Below the pieces are notes generated by a model. That model saw only the letters and a program-made list of their open reading frames with translations, made no database searches and had not been told where the DNA came from. This document shows, one piece after another, positions 8,845-17,515 of a stretch of 64,000 nt of DNA; the stretch's first letter is position 1; each line of letters opens with the position of its first letter. The DNA lies in contig NC_013203.1 of NCBI RefSeq assembly GCF_000024225.1, positions 558,001 through 622,000 on the forward strand, written 5' to 3'. This DNA comes from Lancefieldella parvula DSM 20469 (GTDB lineage Bacteria; Actinomycetota; Coriobacteriia; Coriobacteriales; Atopobiaceae). The position numbers and the translations under genes were made by a program.

Positions 8845-10323
8845 ATGACGTGTGAAGGATGTATACTTTTCTCATTAGTAGTAGCGGAAGGAATGGTCGT
8901 GGGCATAGAGAAAAACAGCTCTTCACCATGTCTTTCTCGTCCTGTGGATTTACAAGTTCCCACGTATGCTTTACGCGTATTAGAAGTTCTCGAAAATGCT
9001 GGGTTTGAGGCATGGATTGTTGGCGGCTGGGTACGAGACGCCCTGCGGGGTTCATTTGCTCATGATATTGACATCACAACTTTAGCTACTTGGCAGCAGA
9101 GTAAGGCGGCCTTTGTAGCTGCAGGTATTCCTGTACATGAGACGGGTATTGCATACGGAACTGTTACTGCTGTTGTTGAGCAACATCCCATTGAAGTTAC
9201 AACGTATCGCTGTGACGGAGAATATCTGGATGGTCGTCGTCCTGATTCTGTGCAGTTTGTCTCTTGTATAGAGAAAGATCTTGCTCGTAGAGACTTCACC
9301 ATAAACGCAATGGCATATCATCCTAAGAGGGGACTGCTAGATCTTTATGGCGGTCAAGAAGATTTATCTGCACATGTGATTCGCTCTGTTGGGGAGCCAA
9401 AAGCTCGCTTCACTGAGGATGCATTGCGTATGCTACGTGCATTAAGGTTTGCGTGCAGATTCTCGTTTTCAGTTGAGGAGAAAACACATCAAGCGCTCAT
9501 TGAATGTGCGCCGTTGCTCTCACAAGTTGCTTCTGAGCGTATTGGCTTAGAAGTGGCTCAAATTGTTGAAGGGGGTCATATTGCTCATGCTATCAAGTTG
9601 GGTTTCTCTGTTTTAGCAGTAGCAATTCCAGAACTCTTACTGCTACAAAACTTTGATCAAAGGAGCCCTTATCACGCCTATGATGTATTGAAGCACACTG
9701 CTCGGGTGTGCTCTGCAACAGAGGCATTTACGGTAGGTTGTGCTACTCCGATACTTAGGTGGGCTGCGCTTCTACACGATATTGCAAAGCCGGAAATGTT
9801 TAGCGTTGATGCAGATGGTAGAGGTCATTTTTATGGTCATCCAGAAAAGGGTGCAGATGTAGCAAAAGTCCTGCTTAAACGCTTAGCTTTACCGCAGCGC
9901 TTGATTAATGAGATTTGTGCCCTTGTGGCTCTGCATGACTATGACGTGGATGTTACAACGGCGTCGCTTAGGCATATGGTTGCCCTGTTAGCCGAGGTAA
10001 GTAAATCAGACGGCATCACCCTTGCGTATGATCTTTTGACGTTAAAGCAGGCAGATGCCTTGGCAAAAGCGGTTCCATATCGCGGATATGCTGTTGCTTT
10101 AGAGCGTATGTTTAGCTTATTGAAGAACGAAGCTAAGAAAGGTATCGCTCAAAGACCTCAGGACTTGTGTATTTCGGGAGCCGATATTATGCAGGCACTC
10201 TCAATTACTCCTGGTCCTATTGTTGGTGCATATCAACATAAGCTTTTTGAGGCATATCTTATTGGAACGGTAGAAAATAGGCGAGAAGAGCTGCTTGCCC
10301 TTCTCGCCCAATTAGCCAAATAA
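8845..10323 (+). CDS. cca: CCA tRNA nucleotidyltransferase with HD domain
   Basis: Class II nucleotidyltransferase that adds or repairs the 3' CCA of tRNA. The catalytic fold is marked by IVGGWVRDALRG (about residues 58-69) and DIDITT (D74 and D76, metal-binding), then RRDFTINAMA and the RFTEDALRMLRALRF helix. A C-terminal HD-type phosphohydrolase segment (LLHDIAKPEMF, then FYGHPEKGADVA) is also present, as in many actinobacterial enzymes. The 492-residue length fits. ATG 8845 has GAAAGGATG just upstream; in-frame ATG at about 8893 is an alternative that would remove a non-conserved leader. All encoded tRNAs in this window that I could check already carry genomic CCA, so a repair role is likely. 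Confidence 0.95.
   Translation: MTCEGCILFSLVVAEGMVVGIEKNSSSPCLSRPVDLQVPTYALRVLEVLENAGFEAWIVGGWVRDALRGSFAHDIDITTLATWQQSKAAFVAAGIPVHETGIAYGTVTAVVEQHPIEVTTYRCDGEYLDGRRPDSVQFVSCIEKDLARRDFTINAMAYHPKRGLLDLYGGQEDLSAHVIRSVGEPKARFTEDALRMLRALRFACRFSFSVEEKTHQALIECAPLLSQVASERIGLEVAQIVEGGHIAHAIKLGFSVLAVAIPELLLLQNFDQRSPYHAYDVLKHTARVCSATEAFTVGCATPILRWAALLHDIAKPEMFSVDADGRGHFYGHPEKGADVAKVLLKRLALPQRLINEICALVALHDYDVDVTTASLRHMVALLAEVSKSDGITLAYDLLTLKQADALAKAVPYRGYAVALERMFSLLKNEAKKGIAQRPQDLCISGADIMQALSITPGPIVGAYQHKLFEAYLIGTVENRREELLALLAQLAK
10280..10308. repeat. Inverted pair of GGCGAGAAG at the end of cca
   Basis: GGCGAGAAG at 10280-10288 and CTTCTCGCC at 10300-10308 form a perfect 9-bp inverted repeat with an 11-base loop inside the last codons of cca. 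The arm is the core of the 12-mer repeated throughout the window. Confidence 0.75.
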
Positions 10324-10366
10324 GTATTGCGCTTATAAAGCATATAGATTGAGGAAATTCCTCCGG

Positions 10367-12547
10367 TTACATAATCTTAGTATCCTCAAGTTTTTCTATA
10401 ATCCAGGCATTAAGTTTTGCAGTTGGCTTTCTAAGAACAAGGCCAAGCATAAGGGAGGCTGCAAGGAAGATAGATAATGCACCAAGTTCAGAAATCCATA
10501 CGTTGCTATAGTATCCTGCTATGTTTTCGTGCATTGCTGCAATGGCATGAACAAAGGGAAGAAGTGGATTTATAACTTGGAAAGATTCAGGAAGCATTTG
10601 GACGGGGAAGCTTCCGCCTGCACCTGCAACTTGGATAACAAGTAAGAAGACACAAATTGCTTTTCCAATATCACCAAACGCATAGGTAAATGCGTACATG
10701 ATGTTGACAAATACAAGTGAGGTAAACCAAACACTTATCATAAAACGTACAGGGTCAACACATTGAATCTGCAGATAGAAAAGATCGCCCAGTCCAACTA
10801 ACGTGGACTGTAAGAAGCCTAGTACGCTAAAGGTAAGCAATCTTCCAAGATATGCATGACGTGGTTTTGCGTCAGTTTTCTTAAGGAGACTCTCAGTAAT
10901 CCCTGTGTTAAGCATGGCAACTAAAATGATGCCACCTACCCACAAAGAAAGTGTGGTGTAGAAACCCGCCATGGCCGATCCGTTGTTTTCAATAGGGTAT
11001 ACGGCAGTTCGCTTGAGTGTTGTAGGCGCAGCAATAAATTCTGCAAGATCAGATGAACTTGCAGATAGAATCTGCCTGACAGTTTTTATATCTTTGCTGG
11101 AAAGTGCCTCAGAGAGTTGAGCGTGTATTAAATCAAGCTTGTCGGCAAGATCAGTAAGCTGATTTTTAGACTTAGAAAGAGTGCTGGAGAATGCTGAGAG
11201 GTTGTTTGCTGTTGAATTTGCGATGTTTTGAATGTCTTGAAGTGTTTGAGTTAAAGATTCAGAAAGAGTAGAAGTGGTATTAGAAACATCAGTTAGAGAT
11301 GTAGAGATTGATGTGAGGCTTGTTTTAAGAGCTGTTTGGAGGTCTGAACGTGTAGTACTCAAGTCAGAAGATGCTTGTGATAGGAGCGCATTGATTTGAG
11401 CTCTTTGTGTTGCAGAGACGGATATACCATCATTAATACTTTGGGCAGCATTTGTTAGCTCATCTTGAAGATTTTGGAGGGTGGCAATGCTCCCCTGAAG
11501 CCTGGCAATTGGAGCATCAAGAAGTCCTTGTAGGTTTGTTGGAAGGGCTGCTTTAACTGACTGAAGAGAGGTAAGAAGCGATTCATAACCACTCTTTACT
11601 TGCTCGATTCTACTTGCAGCATCTTGAATATTAGAAGCGGCATGGCCTGCAGTTGTCGAAGCATTATCAAGCGCATCATTAATAGAAGTATTAAGCGTAT
11701 CAAAGCTTGCAGAAGTTTGGGCAAGTGCGCTATCTACTGCTTGAGTAGCGCTTGTTGCTGCGTCATTCATGCGTTGCGTTCCATCAGCTGCTTGTAGAAG
11801 TGTTTCTTGTGCTGAGGAGAGTGTATTACTTGAGCTTGAGGATAAATCAGATGTGCTCTCAATAATTTGTTGAGCTGAATCAACAAGTCCCTGATATACA
11901 CCAATATGATTAGCAGCAATTCTGAGCTCATTAGATCCATGAACAAGAGTCTCATCAAGCTTGGTTACTACAGAAGAAAGATTAGAATCATCCGCGTTAT
12001 TAGTGAGTTCACCAATAAGACCTGCGCCTACTTCAGTAACTGACTCTGCAAAAGATCGTTCAATCTCTGTACGTGCAGATTCTGCAGCTTTATCGGTAAC
12101 AATAGGTGCGATTGCTCCCAGTTTTTGATTGCTTAGATAGGTAATACTGGCATCATTTTCTTGGCCAGAAAGTGAAGCAAGTAACTCTTGCGAAAAATTC
12201 TCTGGAATGAGGAGCGCTGCGTAATATGCGCCGGACTGCACACCGTGTTCAGCGTCTTCTTTTGAAGTAATAACATAGTGAATAGTGGTGCTTTCACTAA
12301 GTTTAGATACCATACGTTCACCAATGTTGACGCGTACAGGAATAAGATCGCTTTGATATCCTGCGTCATTGTTAGCAACAGCAATTTTTATTTCATTGGT
12401 GTGTCCGTATGGATCCCAACTACCCTCAATATTAAGCCATGCATATAAAGATGGCAGTATTACTAGCCCCACGCATACAACAAGAGCAATGGTGTTGTGT
12501 GCAACAGCCTTAAAATCAGCAAGAAAAATAGTCCAAATTTTTTTCAT
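10367..12547 (-). CDS. YhgE/Pip-family membrane protein (second of pair)
   Basis: About 726 residues. One N-terminal membrane helix precedes the family motif LYAWLNIEGSWDPYGHT (about residues 37-53). A long extracytoplasmic coiled-coil region rich in Ser, Thr, Ala and Gln with phased heptads (about 200-500) follows, then five or so C-terminal membrane helices of the ABC-2-like permease type. This is the YhgE/Pip architecture (phage infection protein, related to EsaA of type VII secretion). ATG 12547 follows AAGGTGAG; GTG 12556 is too close to it to be used. It starts 1 base after the stop of the paralogous upstream gene, so the two products probably act together. The substrate is unknown. Confidence 0.88.
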   Translation of the reverse strand: MKKIWTIFLADFKAVAHNTIALVVCVGLVILPSLYAWLNIEGSWDPYGHTNEIKIAVANNDAGYQSDLIPVRVNIGERMVSKLSESTTIHYVITSKEDAEHGVQSGAYYAALLIPENFSQELLASLSGQENDASITYLSNQKLGAIAPIVTDKAAESARTEIERSFAESVTEVGAGLIGELTNNADDSNLSSVVTKLDETLVHGSNELRIAANHIGVYQGLVDSAQQIIESTSDLSSSSSNTLSSAQETLLQAADGTQRMNDAATSATQAVDSALAQTSASFDTLNTSINDALDNASTTAGHAASNIQDAASRIEQVKSGYESLLTSLQSVKAALPTNLQGLLDAPIARLQGSIATLQNLQDELTNAAQSINDGISVSATQRAQINALLSQASSDLSTTRSDLQTALKTSLTSISTSLTDVSNTTSTLSESLTQTLQDIQNIANSTANNLSAFSSTLSKSKNQLTDLADKLDLIHAQLSEALSSKDIKTVRQILSASSSDLAEFIAAPTTLKRTAVYPIENNGSAMAGFYTTLSLWVGGIILVAMLNTGITESLLKKTDAKPRHAYLGRLLTFSVLGFLQSTLVGLGDLFYLQIQCVDPVRFMISVWFTSLVFVNIMYAFTYAFGDIGKAICVFLLVIQVAGAGGSFPVQMLPESFQVINPLLPFVHAIAAMHENIAGYYSNVWISELGALSIFLAASLMLGLVLRKPTAKLNAWIIEKLEDTKIM

Positions 12548-12548
12548 G

Positions 12549-15179
12549 TTACTCACCTTGCTTTGAAGTAGCTGATGTGTTGGGGCTACTCATAGATGAG
12601 TTGTCATCTGCAATAGAAGAATTTATAAAACTTCTTTGAGCACCGTTTTCAGAGCCATATTCTTCCTGCAAGAGTACAAGCATCTCGTTTTTAGAAAGTT
12701 CAGACATCGAATTTTTATAATTTATACTCTCGTTGATGTATTCAATAACAATGAGATAGGTAAGGCCAATAACAATTGAAATAACCCAGACAATAAGCCA
12801 CGAGAGCTTTTGAGAGGCTCCAAACATAATAACAGTCAAGATAAGGGGAAGTGCTAATAGGTATACAATTCCTGCACGTTTAAGCGCGGGATACTTTGTA
12901 CGGAATTTCTCGCCATTTTTCTGTACTTGGACAGTCGTAATGTCGGACTGAGCAAGCGCTGATGTAATAGTGGATAGAGAAAGATGTCTTTTTGTGAGTG
13001 GTTTCTGCTCGTGAATCATAAAGCCAGTTTCAGAGAGTTTCTTGTCAAAGAGTGCATTGATATTAAGCAGGTGTCGACGCAGGACCACTCCAATGATGAG
13101 GGCTGGAATAATAAAGCAGGCGAGAAGTGCTAGCTGCGTTGCATAGGTGGTCTCAAAGTATCCACCAACAGACTCGCGCATGGCTGCAATTCCATAGGTG
13201 AACGGAAGCCATGGATGAATAGCTTGAAAGAATCCAGGCATCATTTCAATAGGGTAGAGACCGGAAGTGCCAGGAATTTGCAAAATGACAAAAAGCACGC
13301 AGAGGCCTTTACCAATGTGCTTAAAAGCGATAGAGAATGCGTAAATAATGTTGACATATACGATGGATTCAATAATTCCTGCAAAGATAAAGCCAGCAGG
13401 ACTGACACATTGAATTCCCATAGCTAAGTCTCCTATAGTGCAAATAAGTGCTTGGGATATGCCAAGAATCATGAAAAGAATCCAACGTCCAAAGTATGCT
13501 TGCCAGGGCGTAACAATACCTATTTCTTTGTCCGCAACCTCAAGCTTATAAATGGCAATGAGAACAAAGCCGCCTACCCATAGAGCAAGATTGGTATAAA
13601 ACGGAGCAACGCTTGATCCATAGTTGGCAACTGGATAGACAACTTGATTGGTAAGAGTTACTGGTTTTGCCATGTACGCTGCAATATCGCTTGGTTCCAG
13701 AGTCATGGTGTTTTGCAAAAGCTTCATAAACTCTGAGCTCTGAATAAGACTTGCATCTGCGGCAAGATTGCTAAACGTCTTCGCGCTATTGGAGAGCGAA
13801 TTCTGCGTTAGTTGAGAAGCGTCTTGAGCTTGTGCAAGAGCGTTCTCCAGTTGGGAAAGAATAGCTTTTATTTGAAGAAGCGTAGGCTTAATGCTTGCGG
13901 TAGTGCTAGAGAGCGTGTTTGCAGCTCCCCAGAATGAGTCATAGGCGGCATTGAGGCCAGGGATGGTTGTTGTAGCAAGAGTATTTTGCGCGTCAGCTGC
14001 TGCAGAGACACTTGTAGTAATAGTGTTATTCAGTGAGTTAGAGACAGAAGAGAGTGAGTTGTTGTTTGCTTCAAGATCACTAACTGCAACTTGGACTCGT
14101 ACAAGAGCGGCTTGTTCATTGGATACTTGCGTTGTGAGGGTAGATATCACGGAATCAAATTGACTTTGTTGAAACGTAGGAACTAGCGGTCTTAAGGCTA
14201 AAAGTTCCTGGAGAAGTTGTTGATGTGATTGAACTAGCGACTGAGCTGAGGTAACGCTTCCTTCTGCCGTGCTTAAGGCGGTAGATACACGTCCTGTTAT
14301 GACACCTACTGCAGTGTTTGCTTTATTTGATGCATCGGTGAGCTGTGTTGAACCAACGGCAAGTGCACTAGAGAGTTTTGATGCAAGGGTAGTAGTGTCA
14401 TTTCTTGCCTGAGTCAGCTGACTTGTAATGTCATCGAGCGTTTGATGAGAACTGTCAGATGTCTTAATGAGAATATCAAGCGTTGATTGTGTATGTGCAA
14501 GGGTTGTTTGAGCATCTGCAAGAGCGGTGCTTGTTTGTGCAAGGTTAGAAGAAATCTCGTTTAAGTTATTGCTTGTCTGAGCAAGATCGCCAGCAAGTCC
14601 AGTTTCAGAAGAAATTACTTGTGAAGAGATAGTTCCAGCAAGGTCAACAACATGTTCAGAAATTACTTCAGCAACTTTTGATAAGAATTGCTCATTTATC
14701 TGTGTTTCAATAGTCTTTGCTCCCGAGTCCGTGACTTTGGGTGCAACTGGATTGAGTTTCTCGTTTACAAAATATTCAATCTGAGGACGTTCAAGATTTC
14801 CAGAAATAACGCTTGCCAGACTTTGCGTAAAGTTTGAAGGAATAACTACTGCTGCATAAAAACGACCTGAATACACTCCATCTAATGCTTCTTCCTTTGA
14901 AACAAAAGTCCACTGCAGCTGATTATTGTCTTTAAGCTTGTCTACTACTAAGTCTCCCGCATTAATGTGTCCTTGGCTGCCTACTTCAGCGCCTACATCT
15001 TCAGAAACTACAGCAATAGGCATTGTTTGTGTGTTTTTATAGGGGTCCCAGTTTGCGGCAATATTGAACCACGCATAGAGCGAGGGAATTATACAAACAC
15101 CAATAGTTACAAGGACGGCTATGGGATTTTTTAGGATACGTTTTATGTCGTGTAGGAATATATTCCAAACCACGTTCAT
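12549..15179 (-). CDS. YhgE/Pip-family membrane protein (first of pair)
   Basis: 876 residues with the same plan as its downstream paralog: N-terminal helix, SLYAWFNIAANWDPYKNT motif (about residues 34-51), extracytoplasmic coiled-coil (about 190-500), and a C-terminal membrane domain with the family segment GLYPIEMMPGFFQAIHPWLPFTYG interrupted here for brevity at about residues 650-675. It carries an extra C-terminal extension of about 150 residues with two further membrane helices and a Glu/Ser-rich cytoplasmic tail that the paralog lacks. ATG 15179 has AAGGAG six bases upstream. The gene is divergent from a tetR regulator, with a perfect palindrome between, so it is probably repressed by that regulator. 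Function is inferred as an export-linked or envelope complex. Confidence 0.88.
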   Translation of the reverse strand: MNVVWNIFLHDIKRILKNPIAVLVTIGVCIIPSLYAWFNIAANWDPYKNTQTMPIAVVSEDVGAEVGSQGHINAGDLVVDKLKDNNQLQWTFVSKEEALDGVYSGRFYAAVVIPSNFTQSLASVISGNLERPQIEYFVNEKLNPVAPKVTDSGAKTIETQINEQFLSKVAEVISEHVVDLAGTISSQVISSETGLAGDLAQTSNNLNEISSNLAQTSTALADAQTTLAHTQSTLDILIKTSDSSHQTLDDITSQLTQARNDTTTLASKLSSALAVGSTQLTDASNKANTAVGVITGRVSTALSTAEGSVTSAQSLVQSHQQLLQELLALRPLVPTFQQSQFDSVISTLTTQVSNEQAALVRVQVAVSDLEANNNSLSSVSNSLNNTITTSVSAAADAQNTLATTTIPGLNAAYDSFWGAANTLSSTTASIKPTLLQIKAILSQLENALAQAQDASQLTQNSLSNSAKTFSNLAADASLIQSSEFMKLLQNTMTLEPSDIAAYMAKPVTLTNQVVYPVANYGSSVAPFYTNLALWVGGFVLIAIYKLEVADKEIGIVTPWQAYFGRWILFMILGISQALICTIGDLAMGIQCVSPAGFIFAGIIESIVYVNIIYAFSIAFKHIGKGLCVLFVILQIPGTSGLYPIEMMPGFFQAIHPWLPFTYGIAAMRESVGGYFETTYATQLALLACFIIPALIIGVVLRRHLLNINALFDKKLSETGFMIHEQKPLTKRHLSLSTITSALAQSDITTVQVQKNGEKFRTKYPALKRAGIVYLLALPLILTVIMFGASQKLSWLIVWVISIVIGLTYLIVIEYINESINYKNSMSELSKNEMLVLLQEEYGSENGAQRSFINSSIADDNSSMSSPNTSATSKQGE

Positions 15180-15245
15180 GAGTACTCCTTATATAGATCT
15201 ACAAGCATTCTCTAGGTGTTTGTGCGGACAAGCTTCTTGTTCCCA

Positions 15246-15270
15246 GATTTTTGAACACTATTCAAAAATC
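15246..15270. promoter_or_regulatory. Palindrome, likely TetR operator
   Basis: GATTTTTGAA and TTCAAAAATC form a perfect 10-bp inverted repeat with a 5-base centre, in the 225-bp gap between the yhgE pair and tetR, about 67 bases before the yhgE start. Divergent placement suggests it is the binding site of the adjacent TetR-family regulator. Confidence 0.6.
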
Positions 15271-15404
15271 GAGAAAGTAGCATAGTATTTCTTGTATGTA
15301 GAAACATAATTAACTTGATATTTTTTGTTTTTCACATAAACGTTATAGTGATACATAGGAATTAAATTATTGTTTTTGCTGGTATCTGATGTAATGGGGG
15401 ATTT

Positions 15405-16130
15405 ATGAGCGAGAAAAACACAGATGTTGTAGCCGATGTAATGACCTATCTTGCTCACGCGCATAACCACACACAGGAAGTTGTGGGCACAGTAGCTGCA
15501 TCAGTATCACACATAAGAGCTGAAGCTCGCACTAAAAAGAGTGCTACTACACGTAAGCGTATTATGCATGAAACTACAGAACTTATGCTTGCACGTGGAA
15601 ATACTAATTTCAAAATGAGTGAAATTTCTCAGCGCGCACATCTCTCTAAAGGGGCGCTCTATTACTATTTTTCTGATAGAGAAGCACTTTTGCAAGCAAT
15701 CTTTGATGAAAGTGTTGATGAACTTGCAAAAGACATTGCACGTTCAATTGAAAATAAGCCTGCCTCGGTAGAGACACTTCATGCAATTGTCACAGAGCTT
15801 GCATCCCATATTTTGCCAGACTCACCTTTGGTATTGGCGCTTATTAATAAGCTTGCTAGTTCAGAACAAGCCCTTATCACTAATATTGAGGGCCCTCTTT
15901 CAAGGGTGGTGGTTTTACTTGTGAGTCAGCTTGAGCTTGGAAAAGAGCGAGGATTTGTTCGCAAAGACATTAATTCAAGACTTGCTGCATGTTCTATTAC
16001 AGGAGCTCTTGTGCTTTCTGCCATTGGTTTAATGGGAGAACGTCGCGGAGCAGAAGATTCTTCTCAACTTTCGCAGGACCTTCTCAGTCTTATGCTTACC
16101 GGCATTGGTTTAGATGCCAAGACGCATTAA
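15405..16130 (+). CDS. TetR/AcrR-family transcriptional regulator
   Basis: 241-residue regulator. The helix-turn-helix is visible at FKMSEISQRAHLSKGALYYYF (about residues 65-85; shown 20 residues from the second helix on), preceded by RKRIMHETTELMLARG. An unusual N-terminal extension of about 45 residues rich in Ala, His and Val comes before the canonical TetR start; the ATG 15405 is supported by GGGGGA nine bases upstream. The C-terminal two-thirds is helical with hydrophobic segments typical of ligand-binding domains. It is divergent from the YhgE/Pip pair, which it most likely controls; many YhgE/Pip loci carry such a regulator. The inducer is unknown. Confidence 0.88.
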   Translation: MSEKNTDVVADVMTYLAHAHNHTQEVVGTVAASVSHIRAEARTKKSATTRKRIMHETTELMLARGNTNFKMSEISQRAHLSKGALYYYFSDREALLQAIFDESVDELAKDIARSIENKPASVETLHAIVTELASHILPDSPLVLALINKLASSEQALITNIEGPLSRVVVLLVSQLELGKERGFVRKDINSRLAACSITGALVLSAIGLMGERRGAEDSSQLSQDLLSLMLTGIGLDAKTH

Positions 16131-16247
16131 TAGAGGGTATTTTTACTATTTACCACCTTATCCGCGTACGTCTGGGTATAGTAGTACTAATTGCGCGTAG
16201 AAAAACGCAAGGTTTATTCCTAGAAGCCATGTGTGAAAGGACAGTTC

Positions 16248-17510
16248 ATGGCACACAAAAACTATTTGTTCACTTCAGAGAGTGTTACTGAGGGACATCC
16301 AGACAAGGTTTGCGATCAGATTTCTGATGCAATTCTTGATGCAATCTTGGCAAAAGAGGCAGAGCTTGAAGAGCGTGGATACGTTTCTCCAAGCGGCGTT
16401 CCAGCTTGTCTGGATAACGTCCGTTGTGCATGCGAGACTTTTGCTACTACAGGAACTATTGTGGTAGCAGGAGAAATTCGTACTCAATCCTACGTTGATG
16501 TTCAAGAGATTGTTCGTAACACCCTCAGAAATATTGGCTACGACCGTGCTAAATATGGTTTTGATTGCGAGACCTGCGGTGTCTTGAGCCTTATCCATGA
16601 GCAGAGTCCAGATATTGCTCAAGGTGTTGACCAGTCTTTTGATACTCAGGCGGGACGTACTACTGATCCGCTTGATCTTATCGGTGCAGGCGATCAGGGT
16701 ATGATGTTTGGTTTTGCATCTGATGAGACCGATGTTCTTATGCCGATGCCTGCTTATCTTGCTCAGCGTCTTGCTCAGCGTCTCTCAGAGGTACGTAAGT
16801 CTGGTGAGGTTGAGTACTTGCGTCCAGACGGCAAGACTCAGGTTACCGTTCGCTATGAGGACGAGAAACCCGTCGAGGTTACAGCCATTGTTGTTTCCAC
16901 GCAGCATGCTCCAGAGATTGAGGACATGTCCATCATCAAGCAGGACATGATCGACTATGTTATTGCTCCTGTAATGGGTGAGGTCAACATTGCTTGGGAT
17001 AACGCCGATATTTACGTTAATCCAACTGGTCGCTTTGTTGTTGGTGGACCTATGGGAGACACTGGTCTGACCGGTAGAAAAATTATTGTTGATACTTACG
17101 GCGGCATGGGTCGTCATGGCGGCGGCGCTTTCTCTGGTAAGGATTGCACCAAGGTTGACCGCTCAGCAGCGTATGCGGCTCGTTGGGTTGCTAAGAATGT
17201 TGTTGCAGCTGGTCTCGCAAAGAAGTGCGAAGTTCAACTTGCCTACGCTATTGGTGTTTCTCATCCACTGTCTATTATGGTTGATACCTTTGGTACTGGT
17301 ATTGTTGACGATGCTGTTATTGAGCAGGCCATCGAGAAGGTCTTTGACCTTCGTCCTGGTGCCATTATTAGAGATCTTAAGTTGCGTCGTCCGATCTTCT
17401 TTAAGACAGCAGCATATGGTCACTTTGGCCGTAAAGACCCAGACTTCACTTGGGAAGCAACTGATCGTGTTCAAGAGCTCAAGAACGCAGTTTCTGCACT
17501 TCAGGCATAG
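16248..17510 (+). CDS. metK: S-adenosylmethionine synthetase
   Basis: Makes S-adenosylmethionine from methionine and ATP. Family blocks are clear: [20 protein letters not shown] at the N-terminus (binding ATP and metal), [46 protein letters not shown], and AYGHFGR near the end. The start is ATG 16248 with GAAAGG eight bases upstream; an in-frame GTG at 16233 precedes the ribosome-binding site and is rejected. The product is 420 residues, slightly longer than E. coli MetK. I see no SAM riboswitch in the 117-base leader. A one-mismatch copy of the 12-mer repeat lies at 16860-16871 in the coding sequence. Confidence 0.98.
   Translation: MAHKNYLFTSESVTEGHPDKVCDQISDAILDAILAKEAELEERGYVSPSGVPACLDNVRCACETFATTGTIVVAGEIRTQSYVDVQEIVRNTLRNIGYDRAKYGFDCETCGVLSLIHEQSPDIAQGVDQSFDTQAGRTTDPLDLIGAGDQGMMFGFASDETDVLMPMPAYLAQRLAQRLSEVRKSGEVEYLRPDGKTQVTVRYEDEKPVEVTAIVVSTQHAPEIEDMSIIKQDMIDYVIAPVMGEVNIAWDNADIYVNPTGRFVVGGPMGDTGLTGRKIIVDTYGGMGRHGGGAFSGKDCTKVDRSAAYAARWVAKNVVAAGLAKKCEVQLAYAIGVSHPLSIMVDTFGTGIVDDAVIEQAIEKVFDLRPGAIIRDLKLRRPIFFKTAAYGHFGRKDPDFTWEATDRVQELKNAVSALQA
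16860..16871 (+). repeat. One-mismatch 12-mer site in metK
   Basis: GACGAGAAACCC, one mismatch from GGCGAGAAACCC. Confidence 0.6.
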
Positions 17511-17515
17511 CGTTC

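Noticed and set aside
16131-16247. SAM riboswitch before metK
   Set aside because: The 117-base leader shows none of the SAM-I core motifs and no strong hairpins.
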